64,000 nucleotides of DNA from RYN-230 sp963723595 (GTDB lineage Bacteria > Actinomycetota > Actinomycetes > Streptosporangiales > Streptosporangiaceae): contig CAVRRQ010000010.1 in the NCBI GenBank assembly GCA_963723595.1, positions 186,001-250,000 of the forward strand. Direction: 5' to 3'. Every line of letters starts with the position of its first letter. Within the stretch, counting starts at the first letter, position 1. The notes below the pieces were generated by a model that did no database searches, was not told where the DNA came from, and was given only the letters and a program-made list of their open reading frames with translations. Position numbers and translations under genes: made by a program. Shown piece by piece: positions 24,603-33,080 of this stretch.

Positions 24603-25520
24603 TCAGTGGTGGCCGAAGCCACCGAAGCCTCCGAAGTGACCGCCGTCTCGGTGAGCACCGCTATGGTGCCCGTCCCCGCCGTGGTCACCCGGAGCGTGCG
24701 TGCCCAGGGCCGGGGAACTGATGACTGCGCCGCTCTCGACCACCGCCGTCACGGCGTGGACCGCGGCGGCGATGGCTTCCTGGGTGCCCGCCAGCACAGC
24801 CAGGTCGACGTCCGCCTCGGCGGCATCGCGGCGCAGGTCCCCGGCCGCCTGCCAGGCCGGTGCCCCGGCGCCGCCGCGCGGCCCGGCCGGCGGCTCCCGG
24901 CCGCTGCCCGTGCTGATCGCCGCGGTGGCGTGCGCCATGACTTCGTGCCGCGCGATCTCGCTCATCCGCGCCCGCCGGTCCCGGCTCGGCCGGCCGGGGT
25001 ACAGCACGCCGCCCAGCCCGATCGCGCAGGCCAGGCCGCCCAGGGCCGCCTGGGCGGGGTCAGCGGGCGGCCTGGCGGACTGCGTGACGGCGTCTAGCCG
25101 CGACCGGGCCGCGGCCACCCGCGAGGAGTCGATGACGACGTAGCGCGACGTCCCCATGAGCCGGCCGGGCTGTACACGCAGCACGCCGTCCGATACCAGC
25201 CGGGCGGCGTAGGCATCCCGGATCCCGCGGCGGGGGAGGCCCACCCACGATTCGGGCCGCGGCGCCAAGCGGGCGCCGATGAGGCTGAGCAGCGCGGCGT
25301 CCAGTTCCGCGTCGCCGGTGACGGTCCGGTCCGGGACGACGATCCGGCCCCCAGCGATCCCGGCCCGCCCGGCCGCTGCCAGCCTGACCAGCTCCGACCC
25401 CATCAGCCCCAGGTCGATCCGGCCCCAGGTCAGGAGCTTCCCGTCCCGCGGCCGGATCGACAGCAGGAACAGGTCCTCGCCCAGGGCGCTGAGCGCGCGG
25501 CCGGACTCCGGCAGGTCCAT
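24603..25520 (-). CDS. GPP34-family (GOLPH3-like) protein with His/Gly-rich tail
   Basis: A 305-residue GPP34 protein (ALSALGEDLFLLSIRPRDGK, LGLMGSELVRLAAAGRAGIA, WVGLPRRGIRDAYAARLVSD). In eukaryotes the fold binds phosphoinositide; the actinobacterial members have no established role. ATG 25520 is chosen because TAGGGT lies 7 nt upstream, suggesting a leaderless start; the frame continues upstream to 25556. The last 35 residues are very rich in His and Gly (HGGDGHHSGAHRDGG, FGGFGGFGHH), which could bind metal. It is divergent from the TMEM175 gene and upstream of the amidotransferase. Confidence 0.82.
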   Translation of the reverse strand: MDLPESGRALSALGEDLFLLSIRPRDGKLLTWGRIDLGLMGSELVRLAAAGRAGIAGGRIVVPDRTVTGDAELDAALLSLIGARLAPRPESWVGLPRRGIRDAYAARLVSDGVLRVQPGRLMGTSRYVVIDSSRVAAARSRLDAVTQSARPPADPAQAALGGLACAIGLGGVLYPGRPSRDRRARMSEIARHEVMAHATAAISTGSGREPPAGPRGGAGAPAWQAAGDLRRDAAEADVDLAVLAGTQEAIAAAVHAVTAVVESGAVISSPALGTHAPGDHGGDGHHSGAHRDGGHFGGFGGFGHH

Positions 25521-25713
25521 GACGCCGACCCTAACCTGCGCCCCGCCGCCCGGCATGACCGCGGCAGCCGGATTCTCACGCCGGGCCGGCCGTGTCCGCG
25601 CCCTGGGTGATCATCATGGTCACCGCGTACGCTCCTGGTAGCGGCCAGGATGTGGCCGCCGATTTCTCCTCCGAGCCGCCGCGGCGTCTGCCCGCACACC
25701 GGGAGCAGCCGTT

Positions 25714-26472
25714 GTGATCGCTCCGTCTGAGGAGTCGCAGGATGGCCACCCGGCCGGTGCTCCCGCCGGCCCGCTGGCGGGCAGCGCCCCGGCGGGCCCG
25801 GCCGGGACCGACGATCCCCAGGTCGAGGCGAGCGCGGCTGAGCGGGTCATCTTCTTCTCCGACGCGGTGGTCGCGATCGCGATCACACTGCTGGCGCTGG
25901 CCCTCCCGGTGCCGCCCGGCTTCCCCCGCATGCCCAACATCGGGCTCCTGCACGCGCTGCACAGAGACTGGCCCGACTACCTCGCCTTCCTGCTCAGCTT
26001 CCTGGTCATCGGGAACCACTGGGTGGCGCACCGCCAGATCTTCCGCTACGTGAGCAGGATCAACCGCAAGGTCACCGTCCCGAACATGGGCTGGCTCCTG
26101 ATGATGATCCTGACCCCCTTCGCGACCCGGATGCTCTCGGGCGACGGCGCGTTCGGCGTCCGCTTCACTCTGTACGCCCTGATCCAGGTCATCGCCTCGG
26201 CCTGCCTCCTGCTGATGAGCCGGGAGATCGCCCGCGGGGGGCTGCTCCGCCCGGGCGCACCCGAGTCGGCCCGCCACCCGGACCACGCACCCAGCCTGGC
26301 CATCATCATCGCGTTCCTGGTCTCCATTCCCGTCTCCTTCTTTACCGGATGGGCGTTTGCCGTGTGGGGGACCATCCCCCTGCTCGTCCGCCTGCTGCGG
26401 AGGCTCCCCGGCCGCGGGCGGCGGACCACCAGCCCGTCCGACCACCGCCCGGCCGCCAGGCACGGCAGTTAG
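25714..26472 (+). CDS. TMEM175-family (DUF1211) potassium-channel-like membrane protein
   Basis: A 252-residue integral membrane protein. The first helix bears the family signature RVIFFSDAVVAIAITLLAL, with the FSD motif important for the ion filter. Five or so further helices follow (YLAFLLSFLVIGNHWVAHRQ, WLLMMILTPFATRML, FTLYALIQVIASACLLLM, IIIAFLVSIPVSFFTGWAFA). Bacterial members form tetrameric potassium channels. The N-terminal 40 residues are Pro/Ala-rich and probably cytoplasmic. The GTG start follows GGGAG. It stands alone; the tail is basic. Confidence 0.85.
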   Translation: MIAPSEESQDGHPAGAPAGPLAGSAPAGPAGTDDPQVEASAAERVIFFSDAVVAIAITLLALALPVPPGFPRMPNIGLLHALHRDWPDYLAFLLSFLVIGNHWVAHRQIFRYVSRINRKVTVPNMGWLLMMILTPFATRMLSGDGAFGVRFTLYALIQVIASACLLLMSREIARGGLLRPGAPESARHPDHAPSLAIIIAFLVSIPVSFFTGWAFAVWGTIPLLVRLLRRLPGRGRRTTSPSDHRPAARHGS

Positions 26473-26649
26473 CGCTGGTCCGGGCCGTCACGGCGGTCGG
26501 GACGGGCAGCCTTCTTTTCCCGCAGGTAACTGGGATACCTTCGAGGGAGAGGTTGCAGGCGCAACCATGCGCAGGGCATGGGCGCCACCGGCGAGGGCCG
26601 GCGGAGACCCGGTGCCGCCACAAGCGGGCCGGTCGAGGAGGAGTGCAGC

Positions 26650-27798
26650 GTGCGTGATGCGGTGATCGTGGAGGCTGTCCGGACGCCGGTCGGGAAGCGG
26701 AACGGCGGGCTGTCCGGGGTGCACCCGGTATCGCTGTCGGCCCACGTGCTCAAGGCCCTGGCCGGAAGGTCCGGCATCGACCCCGCCGTGGTGGACGACG
26801 TGATCTGGGGCTGCGTCGGCCAGGTGGGCGAGCAGACCTTCGACATCGGCCGGAACGCGGTGCTGGCCGCGGGGTGGCCGGAGACCGTGACCGGGGTGAC
26901 CGTGGACCGCCAGTGCGGCTCCTCCCAGCAGTCGGTGCACTTCGCGGCGGCCGGCCTGATCGCCGGCCAGTACGACGTGGTTGTGGCCGGCGGCGTGGAG
27001 TCCATGTCCCGGGTGCCGATGGGCGCCTCGGTCCAGGGCGCCAACCCGATGGGCCCGGAGTTCTTCGAGCGTTACAAAGGCGTGGTCCCCAACCAGGGCG
27101 TGGGCGCCGAGATGATCGCCGAGCGCTGGGGGCTGTCCCGGACTCAGATCGACGAGTACTCGGTCGGCTCGCACGAGAAGGCGGCCGCCGCCCAGGACGC
27201 CGGCCGGTTCGAGGGCCAGATCGCGCCGGTGACCAACGACCAGGGAGAGCTGATCAGCGCGGACGAGGGCATCCGCCGCGGCACCACGGTGGACGTGCTG
27301 GCCAAACTGAAGACGGTGTTCAAGCCGGACGGCGGCGTGATCACCGCGGGCAACTCCTCGCAGATCTCGGACGGCTCGGCCGCGCTGCTGATGACCACCT
27401 CGGACAAGGCCCGCGAGCTGGGTCTGACCCCGATCGCCCGGGTGCACACGGCCGTGCTGGCCGGCGCCGACCCGATCATCATGCTGACCGCGCCCATCCC
27501 GGCCACCCGGAAGGCCCTGGCCCGCAGCGGCCTGAGCCTGGACGAGATCGGCGCCTTCGAGGTCAACGAGGCGTTCGCGCCGGTGCCGCTGGCCTGGCTG
27601 GCCGACCTGGGCGCCGACCCGAAGGGGCTGAACCCGAACGGCGGGGCGATCGCCCTGGGCCACCCGCTGGGCGGGTCCGGCGCGCGGCTGATGACCACGC
27701 TCGTGCACCACATGCGCGACAACGGGATCCGCTACGGCCTGCAGACCATGTGCGAGGGCGGCGGCCAGGCGAACGCCACCATCCTCGAACTCATCTGA
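26650..27798 (+). CDS. Acetyl-CoA C-acyltransferase (thiolase)
   Basis: A 382-residue thiolase. The acyl-accepting Cys is in VDRQCGSSQQSVHFAAAG at about residue 90, the general-base His in NPNGGAIALGHPLGGSGAR, and the second Cys in MCEGGGQANATILE; AFEVNEAFAPVPLAWL is also standard. It catalyses thiolytic cleavage or condensation of beta-ketoacyl-CoA. GTG 26650 (VRDAVIVEAVRTPVGK) follows GGAGGAG; the frame runs further upstream but lacks family sequence. It stands alone with its own terminator, so its pathway is unclear; fatty-acid or aromatic side-chain breakdown are both possible. Confidence 0.9.
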   Translation: MRDAVIVEAVRTPVGKRNGGLSGVHPVSLSAHVLKALAGRSGIDPAVVDDVIWGCVGQVGEQTFDIGRNAVLAAGWPETVTGVTVDRQCGSSQQSVHFAAAGLIAGQYDVVVAGGVESMSRVPMGASVQGANPMGPEFFERYKGVVPNQGVGAEMIAERWGLSRTQIDEYSVGSHEKAAAAQDAGRFEGQIAPVTNDQGELISADEGIRRGTTVDVLAKLKTVFKPDGGVITAGNSSQISDGSAALLMTTSDKARELGLTPIARVHTAVLAGADPIIMLTAPIPATRKALARSGLSLDEIGAFEVNEAFAPVPLAWLADLGADPKGLNPNGGAIALGHPLGGSGARLMTTLVHHMRDNGIRYGLQTMCEGGGQANATILELI

Positions 27799-27885
27799 CC
27801 AGGGAATCCTGACCAGGAGGCGCGCCCCGGAAAGGTCAAAAGCCAACTTCTCCGCAACGAAGGCCGCATCCGTGCCGTCCCTCAT

Positions 27886-27920
27886 CACTGTCCCGGGCAG
27901 CCTGCCTGCCCGGGACAGTG
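27886..27920 (+). terminator. Strong hairpin downstream of the thiolase gene
   Basis: A perfect 15-bp stem (CACTGTCCCGGGCAG pairing with CTGCCCGGGACAGTG, loop CCTGC) lies 88 bp after the thiolase stop and before the MarR promoter. It is long and G+C-rich and has no U-tract. Confidence 0.75.
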
Positions 27921-28024
27921 CGCGTTCCGGGGCCGGTGACGATCCCGTGCTGACGCGGCCCGCTCACGTCCGCACAGCCGTCCCGGCCCTCCACAGAAAC
28001 ATAAGCGTATGATATAAATGTCTT

Positions 28025-28504
28025 ATGGATTCAGCGAGGCGGCGGTCGCCAGACCTGGACGATCCGGCCCTGGCCGCCGCGGTGGCGGCGGCCCTGGAGC
28101 GGCTGATCGGGCTGTTCCGCTGGATCAGCCCCACGAGCGGGCTGTCGCTGACCGCGGCGGCCACGCTGGCCACGCTGGAGCGCAGCGGGCCGCGCCGGCT
28201 TACCGCGCTCGCGGCCCGGGAAGGGGTAACCCAGCCGGCCATGACCCAGCTGGTGGCCAGGCTGGAGGACGCGGGCCTGGCAGAACGCGTCGCAGATCCC
28301 GCGGACGGGCGGGTGGTCCAGGTCCGCATCACCGCCGAGGGGCAGGCGATGCTGGCCGGCCGCCGGGCGGTGCGGGCCGAGCGGGTGGCCCTGCTGCTGG
28401 CCCGGCTCAGCCCGGACGAGCAGGCCGCGCTGGCCGCGGCCCTGCCGGCCATGGACGCCCTGGCCAACGCCCAGCGTGACGAGCCGCTGGTGGGCCAGAC
28501 CTGA
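28025..28504 (+). CDS. MarR-family transcriptional regulator
   Basis: A 159-residue MarR protein: LSLTAAATLATLERSG, then RRLTALAAREGVTQPAMTQL as recognition helix, and EDAGLAERVADPADGRVVQV as the wing. The upstream 40 bp are strikingly A+T-rich for this DNA and hold TATGAT (28008-28013) and a CATAAG/CTTATG inverted pair (near 28000 and 28021-28026) that straddles the promoter and touches the ATG, a probable autoregulatory site. It is 62 bp upstream of the MFS-USP transporter, which it likely controls. Confidence 0.87.
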   Translation: MDSARRRSPDLDDPALAAAVAAALERLIGLFRWISPTSGLSLTAAATLATLERSGPRRLTALAAREGVTQPAMTQLVARLEDAGLAERVADPADGRVVQVRITAEGQAMLAGRRAVRAERVALLLARLSPDEQAALAAALPAMDALANAQRDEPLVGQT

Positions 28505-28566
28505 ACACGAGCCACCCGGGACCGGAAGGCCCGGGCGCTTCATACATTCCGAAACGGAGCACTTGG

Positions 28567-30372
28567 ATGAGTGGCACATCCACCGCGGCGGCGAGCCCGT
28601 TCAAGCAGCCGAAGGCGGTCTTCGCGGTCGCCTTCGCCTGCGTCGTGTCGTTCATGGGCATCGGCCTGGTCGATCCGATCCTGCCGTCCATCTCGCACGA
28701 GCTGCACGCGTCGCCCAGCCAGGTGACGCTGCTGTTCACCAGCTACCTGGTCGTCACCGCGGTGGCCATGCTGATCACCAACTGGGTGTCCAGCCGGATC
28801 GGGGCCAAGAAGACGCTCATCGTGGGGCTGGCCCTGATCGTGGTGTTCAGCGCGGCGGCCGGGGCGTCGCCCACCATCGGCGCCATCATCGGCTTCCGGG
28901 CGGGCTGGGGGGTCGGCAACGCGCTGTTCATCGCCACCTCGCTGGCGGTCATCGTCGCCTCGGCGAGCGGCGGGTTCGCGGGCGCGATCGTGCTGTACGA
29001 GACGGCCCTGGGCGTGGGCATCGCGATGGGCCCGCTGCTGGGCGGCATCCTGGGCGAGATCAGCTGGCGCGGCCCGTTCTTCGGCGTCTCGGCGCTGATG
29101 GCCATCGCGCTGATCGCCACCGTCGTGCTGGTCGAGAAGACACCGAAGCCGCCCCGCAAAACCAGCCTGTCCGAGCCGCTGCGGGCCTTGCGCCACCGCG
29201 GCCTGCTGACCATGGCGCTGACCGCGCTCTGCTACAACTGGGGCTTCTTCACCGTGCTCGGCTACGCGCCGTTCCCGATGAACCTGAGCCCGATCAGGCT
29301 CGGCCTGGTCTTCACCGGCTGGGGCATCCTGGTCGCCCTGTTCGCCGTGTTCGGCGCGCCGAGGCTGCAGGGACGGTTCGGCATCGCCAAGACGATGTAC
29401 CTGAACCTGGCGGCGTTCGCGGTGGTCGTGCTGGTCATCGCGATCTGGACCACGGACAACGCGGTGCTCATCCCGGCCGTGATCGTGTCCGGGATCTTCA
29501 TCGGCATCAACAACACCGTCACCACCCAGGCGGTGATGACCGTCTCGCCGGTCGAGCGCCCGGTCGCCTCGGCCGCGTACAGCTTCGTCCGGTTCATCGG
29601 CGGCGGGCTGGCGCCCTACGCCGCGGGCCGGCTGGTGATCGCCTTCAACATCCACGTGCCGTTCTACATCGCCTCCGGCGCCATCCTGCTGGGCATCGTC
29701 GTCCTGTCCACGGCACACCGCCTGCTCGGCGACGCCGAGCGGGTGCAGGCCGAGCAGGTCGCGGCGCACGCAACCACCGGCGCAGGCGCCCCCGCTTCCG
29801 TCCCTGGCCCCTCAGCGGCGATGATCCCGGTGGAGGGCGCGGCCCCGCCGGCCGGCCACCGGCCCGGCCAGGGGACGATCCTGGCCGCCGTCGACCAGGC
29901 CCCGGTGGCCAGGCTGGTCACGGAGGCCGCGGCCCGGCTGGCCCTGGCGGACGGCCAGATCGTCCACGTGGTGCACGCCCGGGAAGGCGCCACCGCGGGG
30001 GGCGTCGCGGTCGACGCCGAGGACCTGGACGCCGCCCGCGACCTGGTCCGCGCGCATCTGGACCAGCTCGCTGCCCATCGCGTGCCGGCTGAGGGCCAGG
30101 TCCTGCTGCACGCGGCCGATCATGGCGGCGCCGGGCGGCTCATCGCCGAGTACGCCACCACGATCCGGGCGACCACGATCGTGGTGGGCGCGCCGAGCCA
30201 CGGCGGCCTGCCCGCGCTGATGGACGCCAGTGCCAGCCAGGAACTGATGCGCCACACCAGCAGCAACGTCCTGATCGTCAACCCGGCCGCCCCGGTGTTC
30301 CCCGTCGCCGCCAACGGCTCGGCCGCGGTGGCCATGGCGCAGGGCGGCGGATCAAGCGGCGAGACGGCCTAG
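28567..30372 (+). CDS. MFS transporter with C-terminal universal stress protein domain
   Basis: A 601-residue protein. Residues 15-400 are an MFS drug-efflux-type transporter with about 12 hydrophobic segments (FAVAFACVVSFMGIGLVDPI, SRIGAKKTLIVGLALIVVF with the motif-A-like loop, and a long second half). A Pro/Ala linker leads to a USP domain at about residues 435-575 (GTILAAVDQAPVARLVTEAA, IVHVVHAREG, ATTIVVGAPSHGGLPALMDA, SSNVLIVNP). The USP nucleotide loop is imperfect (GAPSH, and DAS in place of GS). The cytoplasmic sensor could tie transport to nucleotide or stress state. It follows the MarR gene, its likely regulator. Confidence 0.87.
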   Translation: MSGTSTAAASPFKQPKAVFAVAFACVVSFMGIGLVDPILPSISHELHASPSQVTLLFTSYLVVTAVAMLITNWVSSRIGAKKTLIVGLALIVVFSAAAGASPTIGAIIGFRAGWGVGNALFIATSLAVIVASASGGFAGAIVLYETALGVGIAMGPLLGGILGEISWRGPFFGVSALMAIALIATVVLVEKTPKPPRKTSLSEPLRALRHRGLLTMALTALCYNWGFFTVLGYAPFPMNLSPIRLGLVFTGWGILVALFAVFGAPRLQGRFGIAKTMYLNLAAFAVVVLVIAIWTTDNAVLIPAVIVSGIFIGINNTVTTQAVMTVSPVERPVASAAYSFVRFIGGGLAPYAAGRLVIAFNIHVPFYIASGAILLGIVVLSTAHRLLGDAERVQAEQVAAHATTGAGAPASVPGPSAAMIPVEGAAPPAGHRPGQGTILAAVDQAPVARLVTEAAARLALADGQIVHVVHAREGATAGGVAVDAEDLDAARDLVRAHLDQLAAHRVPAEGQVLLHAADHGGAGRLIAEYATTIRATTIVVGAPSHGGLPALMDASASQELMRHTSSNVLIVNPAAPVFPVAANGSAAVAMAQGGGSSGETA

Positions 30373-30439
30373 CGGCCTGGTCTTAGCGGCCCCGTCCCTG
30401 GCGGCCTGGGTCCCGGCCTCCTGGGCGGTGCGGCCTGAG

Positions 30440-30961
30440 TCAGGCCCGCACGGGCTCGAGCAGCCGGTGCGGGGCGGCCAGGGCCGCGCTCACCGGGTCG
30501 GGGCCGCCCCGCCTGCTGGGCAGGCCCGGTCCGGGGGCGACCAGCAGGTCCGGCACGGGCACTTCCTGGCCGCAGAGGGCGCAGGTGCCGTCGCCGCTGA
30601 CCGCGCCGCCGTCGGCCGCGTGCTGGAAGACCCGGCGCGGGCCGCCGTCGGAGTAGTGCTCGTCACCCCACGCGAGCAGGCTGCGGACGACCGGCCACAG
30701 CGTGAGGCCCTTGGCGGTCAGCACGTACTCGGTGTGGCCGTGGTCGCCTTCAGTACCGGAGAGCACGCCCTCGCTGCTCAGCGAGCTGAGCCGCTCGGCC
30801 AGGACGGCCCGGGGGATGCCCAGGTGGGTTACGAAGTCACCGAAGCGCCGGACGCCGAAGAACGCGTCCCGGACGATCAGCAGGGTCCAGCGCTCGCCCA
30901 CGATCTCCAGCGCCCGGGCCAGCGAGCATTGCTGCCCGGAGTAGTCCTTGGGAAGCGGCAT
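30440..30961 (-). CDS. HxlR-family transcriptional regulator
   Basis: A 173-residue HxlR protein: CSLARALEIVGERWTLLIVR (conserved Cys and GERWT), FGVRRFGDFVTHLGIPRAVL, TEYVLTAKGLTLWPVVRSLL. The extra C-terminal 50 residues contain a CALCGQ motif and may be a small metal site. ATG 30961 (MPLPKDYSGQQCS) is preferred to the frame start at 30991 because TACAAT lies 6 nt before it, giving a leaderless message. A palindrome overlaps the promoter. HxlR proteins sense electrophiles or quinones through the conserved Cys. Confidence 0.87.
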   Translation of the reverse strand: MPLPKDYSGQQCSLARALEIVGERWTLLIVRDAFFGVRRFGDFVTHLGIPRAVLAERLSSLSSEGVLSGTEGDHGHTEYVLTAKGLTLWPVVRSLLAWGDEHYSDGGPRRVFQHAADGGAVSGDGTCALCGQEVPVPDLLVAPGPGLPSRRGGPDPVSAALAAPHRLLEPVRA

Positions 30962-30967
30962 GCCCGC

Positions 30968-30996
30968 ATTGTACCCGCCAAGTTCGTTCACTGAAC
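30968..30996 (-). promoter_or_regulatory. HxlR promoter with palindrome
   Basis: On the minus strand TACAAT (30968-30973) is the -10 box, 6 nt from ATG 30961. About 17 bp upstream, the -35 position is covered by the palindrome GTTCACTGAAC (30986-30996, plus-strand reading), a likely autoregulatory operator. Confidence 0.55.
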
Positions 30997-31084
30997 TATC
31001 GGCGTGCCGCAGCCAGGGCGAACGGGCCGTGGCGAAGCCGCGTCAGGGCGTGTCCCTGACGGGGGCGTGGGGAAGGAATCATGC

Positions 31085-31645
31085 GTGAGCAGGAGTTCCG
31101 GGATCGTGCGCGGGATCGCGACGGCCGCCTTGGCGGCCGTCCTGGCGGCCTGCGGTTCGCCCGCCGCGAGCGCTCACCTGCACGCGGCGGCCCCGGCCAG
31201 CGCCGGCGCGAGCGCGGTTCCGGTGCGCGTGCAGCCGAACGTGGTCGGCTGGTCCGGGATGGCTGAGCGCCCGGCCCGCATCTATGTGGGCATGGGCGGA
31301 GCGCCGGTGGTCCGGCAACTGGCCTGGAAGAACTGGGGTGGCCCGCGGGCGCAGGCGGTGGGCAAGCTCGACATCTACCGGCCGCAGCCCGGTCCGATCT
31401 CCGGGTGGCACCCGGCCACGTACCCGGTCACGGTGCGCCTGCAGGACGTCGTGACCCGCAACGGCCAGGCGTCGTACCGGGAGATGGAGGACTTCTACGT
31501 CAGCCGCGGTGGCGCGGCCAGAGAACTGTCCTTCACGTTCTCGGTGCTCTCAGGCGGAACCGTCCCGTCGTGGAACCCGGCCAAGCCGTCGGGACAGGCG
31601 GCGCTCACGGCGGCCGGGGCCGGTCCCGGCCGGGCGAGCCAGTAG
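31085..31645 (+). CDS. Putative lipoprotein of unknown function
   Basis: A 186-residue protein starting at GTG 31085 (GGAAGGA upstream). The signal peptide VSRSSGIVRGIATAALAAVL ends in the lipobox LAAC, so the mature protein would be lipid-anchored from Cys25 or so. After an Ala-rich linker a folded domain follows (VVGWSGMAERPARIYVGMGG, WKNWGGPRAQAVGKLDIYRP, TYPVTVRLQDVVTRNGQASY) of beta-strand character, resembling secreted hypothetical proteins of actinomycetes. I do not recognise a named domain. It is followed by a block of short repeats. Confidence 0.7.
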   Translation: MSRSSGIVRGIATAALAAVLAACGSPAASAHLHAAAPASAGASAVPVRVQPNVVGWSGMAERPARIYVGMGGAPVVRQLAWKNWGGPRAQAVGKLDIYRPQPGPISGWHPATYPVTVRLQDVVTRNGQASYREMEDFYVSRGGAARELSFTFSVLSGGTVPSWNPAKPSGQAALTAAGAGPGRASQ

Positions 31646-31649
31646 ATCA

Positions 31650-31768
31650 GGCGGGCCCGTGGCCAGGCGGGCCCGTGGCCAGGCGGGCCCGTGGCCAGGC
31701 GGGCCGTGGCCAGGCGGTGTGGGCCCGTGGTCAGAGGGGCCGTGGTTCAGAGGGCCCGTGGTTCAGAG
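31650..31768. repeat. Tandem repeats of a 15-16 bp unit after the lipoprotein gene
   Basis: Unit GGCGGGCCCGTGGCCA occurs three times almost perfectly, then as a 15-bp version, then as decayed copies (GGCCCGTGGTCAGAGG, GGCCGTGGTTCAGAG). It fills the space between the lipoprotein stop and the convergent thioesterase stop. Confidence 0.75.
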
Positions 31769-32281
31769 GGGAAACACCAGGCAGTTACTGCTGGCCGTGG
31801 CCACGAGCCGTCCGGCGCCGTCGTGGATCTCGGCCGCGGCCAGCGCGACCCGGCGGCCGGGCTTGGTCACCCGGCCGACGGCGACCAGGGTGCCGCTGTC
31901 CACGGTGACCGGCCGCAGGTAGTTCACGGTGATGTCGATCGAGGTGTAGCCGATCCCGGCGTCCAGGGTGGTGTGCACGGCGCAGCCCGCGACCGAGTCG
32001 GCCAGCGTGCAGACCAGCCCGCCGTGGATCACGCCAATCGGGTTGTACGCGGACTCGTCCGGAGTGCACTCGAACTGCGCGAGGCCGCGCTCGACCCGGG
32101 TCGGCCACATGCGCATCAGCATGGCGATGGGCGGTGGCGGGATCTTGCCGTCCGCGAGGGCCTGCATGAACTCGAGGCCGGACCGCCCGGCCGCCTGGCC
32201 GGCCGTCAGCGACGGGTCCCACCACTGAACGGTCCGGCTGCGAGCCGGGCCCCAGTCTGGCTGCGGTTCCGGGGTACGCAC
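31763..32281 (-). CDS. PaaI-family hotdog thioesterase
   Basis: A 172-residue protein: NPIGVIHGGLVCTLADSVAG is the active-site turn and helix of the PaaI group, and SIDITVNYLRPVTVDSGTLV and ASSNCLVFPL complete the hotdog sheet. It would hydrolyse aromatic or other acyl-CoAs. The GTG start at 32281 follows AGGAGG. It lies directly downstream of the TetR gene on the same strand, with two palindromic elements between that may be that regulator's sites or RNA hairpins. Confidence 0.87.
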   Translation of the reverse strand: MRTPEPQPDWGPARSRTVQWWDPSLTAGQAAGRSGLEFMQALADGKIPPPPIAMLMRMWPTRVERGLAQFECTPDESAYNPIGVIHGGLVCTLADSVAGCAVHTTLDAGIGYTSIDITVNYLRPVTVDSGTLVAVGRVTKPGRRVALAAAEIHDGAGRLVATASSNCLVFPL

Positions 32282-32290
32282 AGGTTCCTC

Positions 32291-32350
32291 CTGGGTCTGG
32301 AATCTGGACCCAGTCTAGGGACCCGGGCCTGCTCAGTCCAGATTCCGGAC
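32291..32350. promoter_or_regulatory. Two inverted copies of a 15-bp element upstream of the thioesterase
   Basis: GTCTGGAATCTGGAC (32295-32309) and, inverted, GTCCGGAATCTGGAC (reverse strand of 32336-32350) differ at one base. The first is within a 23-bp imperfect palindrome with 7-bp outer arms CTGGGTC/GACCCAG (32291-32313) that touches the ribosome site. Confidence 0.5.
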
Positions 32351-33064
32351 TCAGGCCGCGTGGCCCCCGGGGAGGCTGAGGACGGACAGCGCCTGGTTGA
32401 CCAGCACGCTGGCCGGCACCGTCTCCCGCCCCGGGTCCCGGCTCAGCTGGGCGTGCCTGATCATCGCGCTGCGGATCATGGCCAGGGTGATCCGGGCCAG
32501 CAGGTCGGCCAGGTAGTCCGGGTCGGCCACGTCACGGTGGGTGCGCGCCAGCCGCTCCCGGAGCACCGCGGCCAGGTCGGTCTCGATCTTCAGCAGCGTG
32601 CCGGCCGGCATCCGGGAGATCCGGGTGCCCGGCGGCCCGTCGGAGAACAGCCACACGGGGGTCGGGCGGGGCGACGCGGCGAGCAGGGCTCCGGTGTCCA
32701 GGAGTGCCTGGCGCACCGCGGTGCCCACGTCCTCGTCGTCCGGACGACGCCTGATCGCGTCCAGCAGGACCGGCAGCCAGCCGAGGGCGTCGTCGAGGAT
32801 CAGCTCTTCCTTGCCCGCGAAGTACCGGAAGAAGGTCCGCTCGGTCACCCCGGCCGCCCCGGCGATGTCCCGGACGGTGGTCGCGCCGTAGCCCCGCTCC
32901 GCGAACAGGCGGTCGGCGGCCTGCTGGAGGGCCTGGCGGGTGGCCTGCTTGTGCGCTTCGCGGCGGCCCGGTACTGGCTGGACCGGTGCTGGCTGGACGC
33001 TGGTGCCCTGGCTGGACCGGTGCTGGCTGGACCGGTGCTGGCTGGCCCCGTGTTTGTGCCACAT
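32351..33064 (-). CDS. TetR-family regulator with repetitive N-terminal tail
   Basis: A 237-residue regulator. The TetR DNA-binding domain begins at about residue 35 (ALQQAADRLFAERGYGATTV, RDIAGAAGVTERTFFRYFAG) with a helical C-terminal ligand domain (TYPVWLF-like PTPVWLFSDGPPG, MIRSAMIRHAQLSRD). The first 33 residues are a five-residue repeat (QHRSS QHRSS, then PAPVQ PVPG) encoded by 15-bp tandem DNA repeats, so the true start may be internal. It is divergent from an MMPL transporter with inverted repeats between, the usual regulator-exporter arrangement. Confidence 0.85.
   Translation of the reverse strand: MWHKHGASQHRSSQHRSSQGTSVQPAPVQPVPGRREAHKQATRQALQQAADRLFAERGYGATTVRDIAGAAGVTERTFFRYFAGKEELILDDALGWLPVLLDAIRRRPDDEDVGTAVRQALLDTGALLAASPRPTPVWLFSDGPPGTRISRMPAGTLLKIETDLAAVLRERLARTHRDVADPDYLADLLARITLAMIRSAMIRHAQLSRDPGRETVPASVLVNQALSVLSLPGGHAA
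32973..33046. repeat. 15-bp in-frame tandem repeat inside the tetR start
   Basis: The unit GGACCGGTGCTGGCT (plus strand) recurs three or more times, with one diverged copy. It encodes the five-residue repeat at the TetR N-terminus. Confidence 0.7.
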
Positions 33065-33080
33065 GACCAGTATCGCAGAT

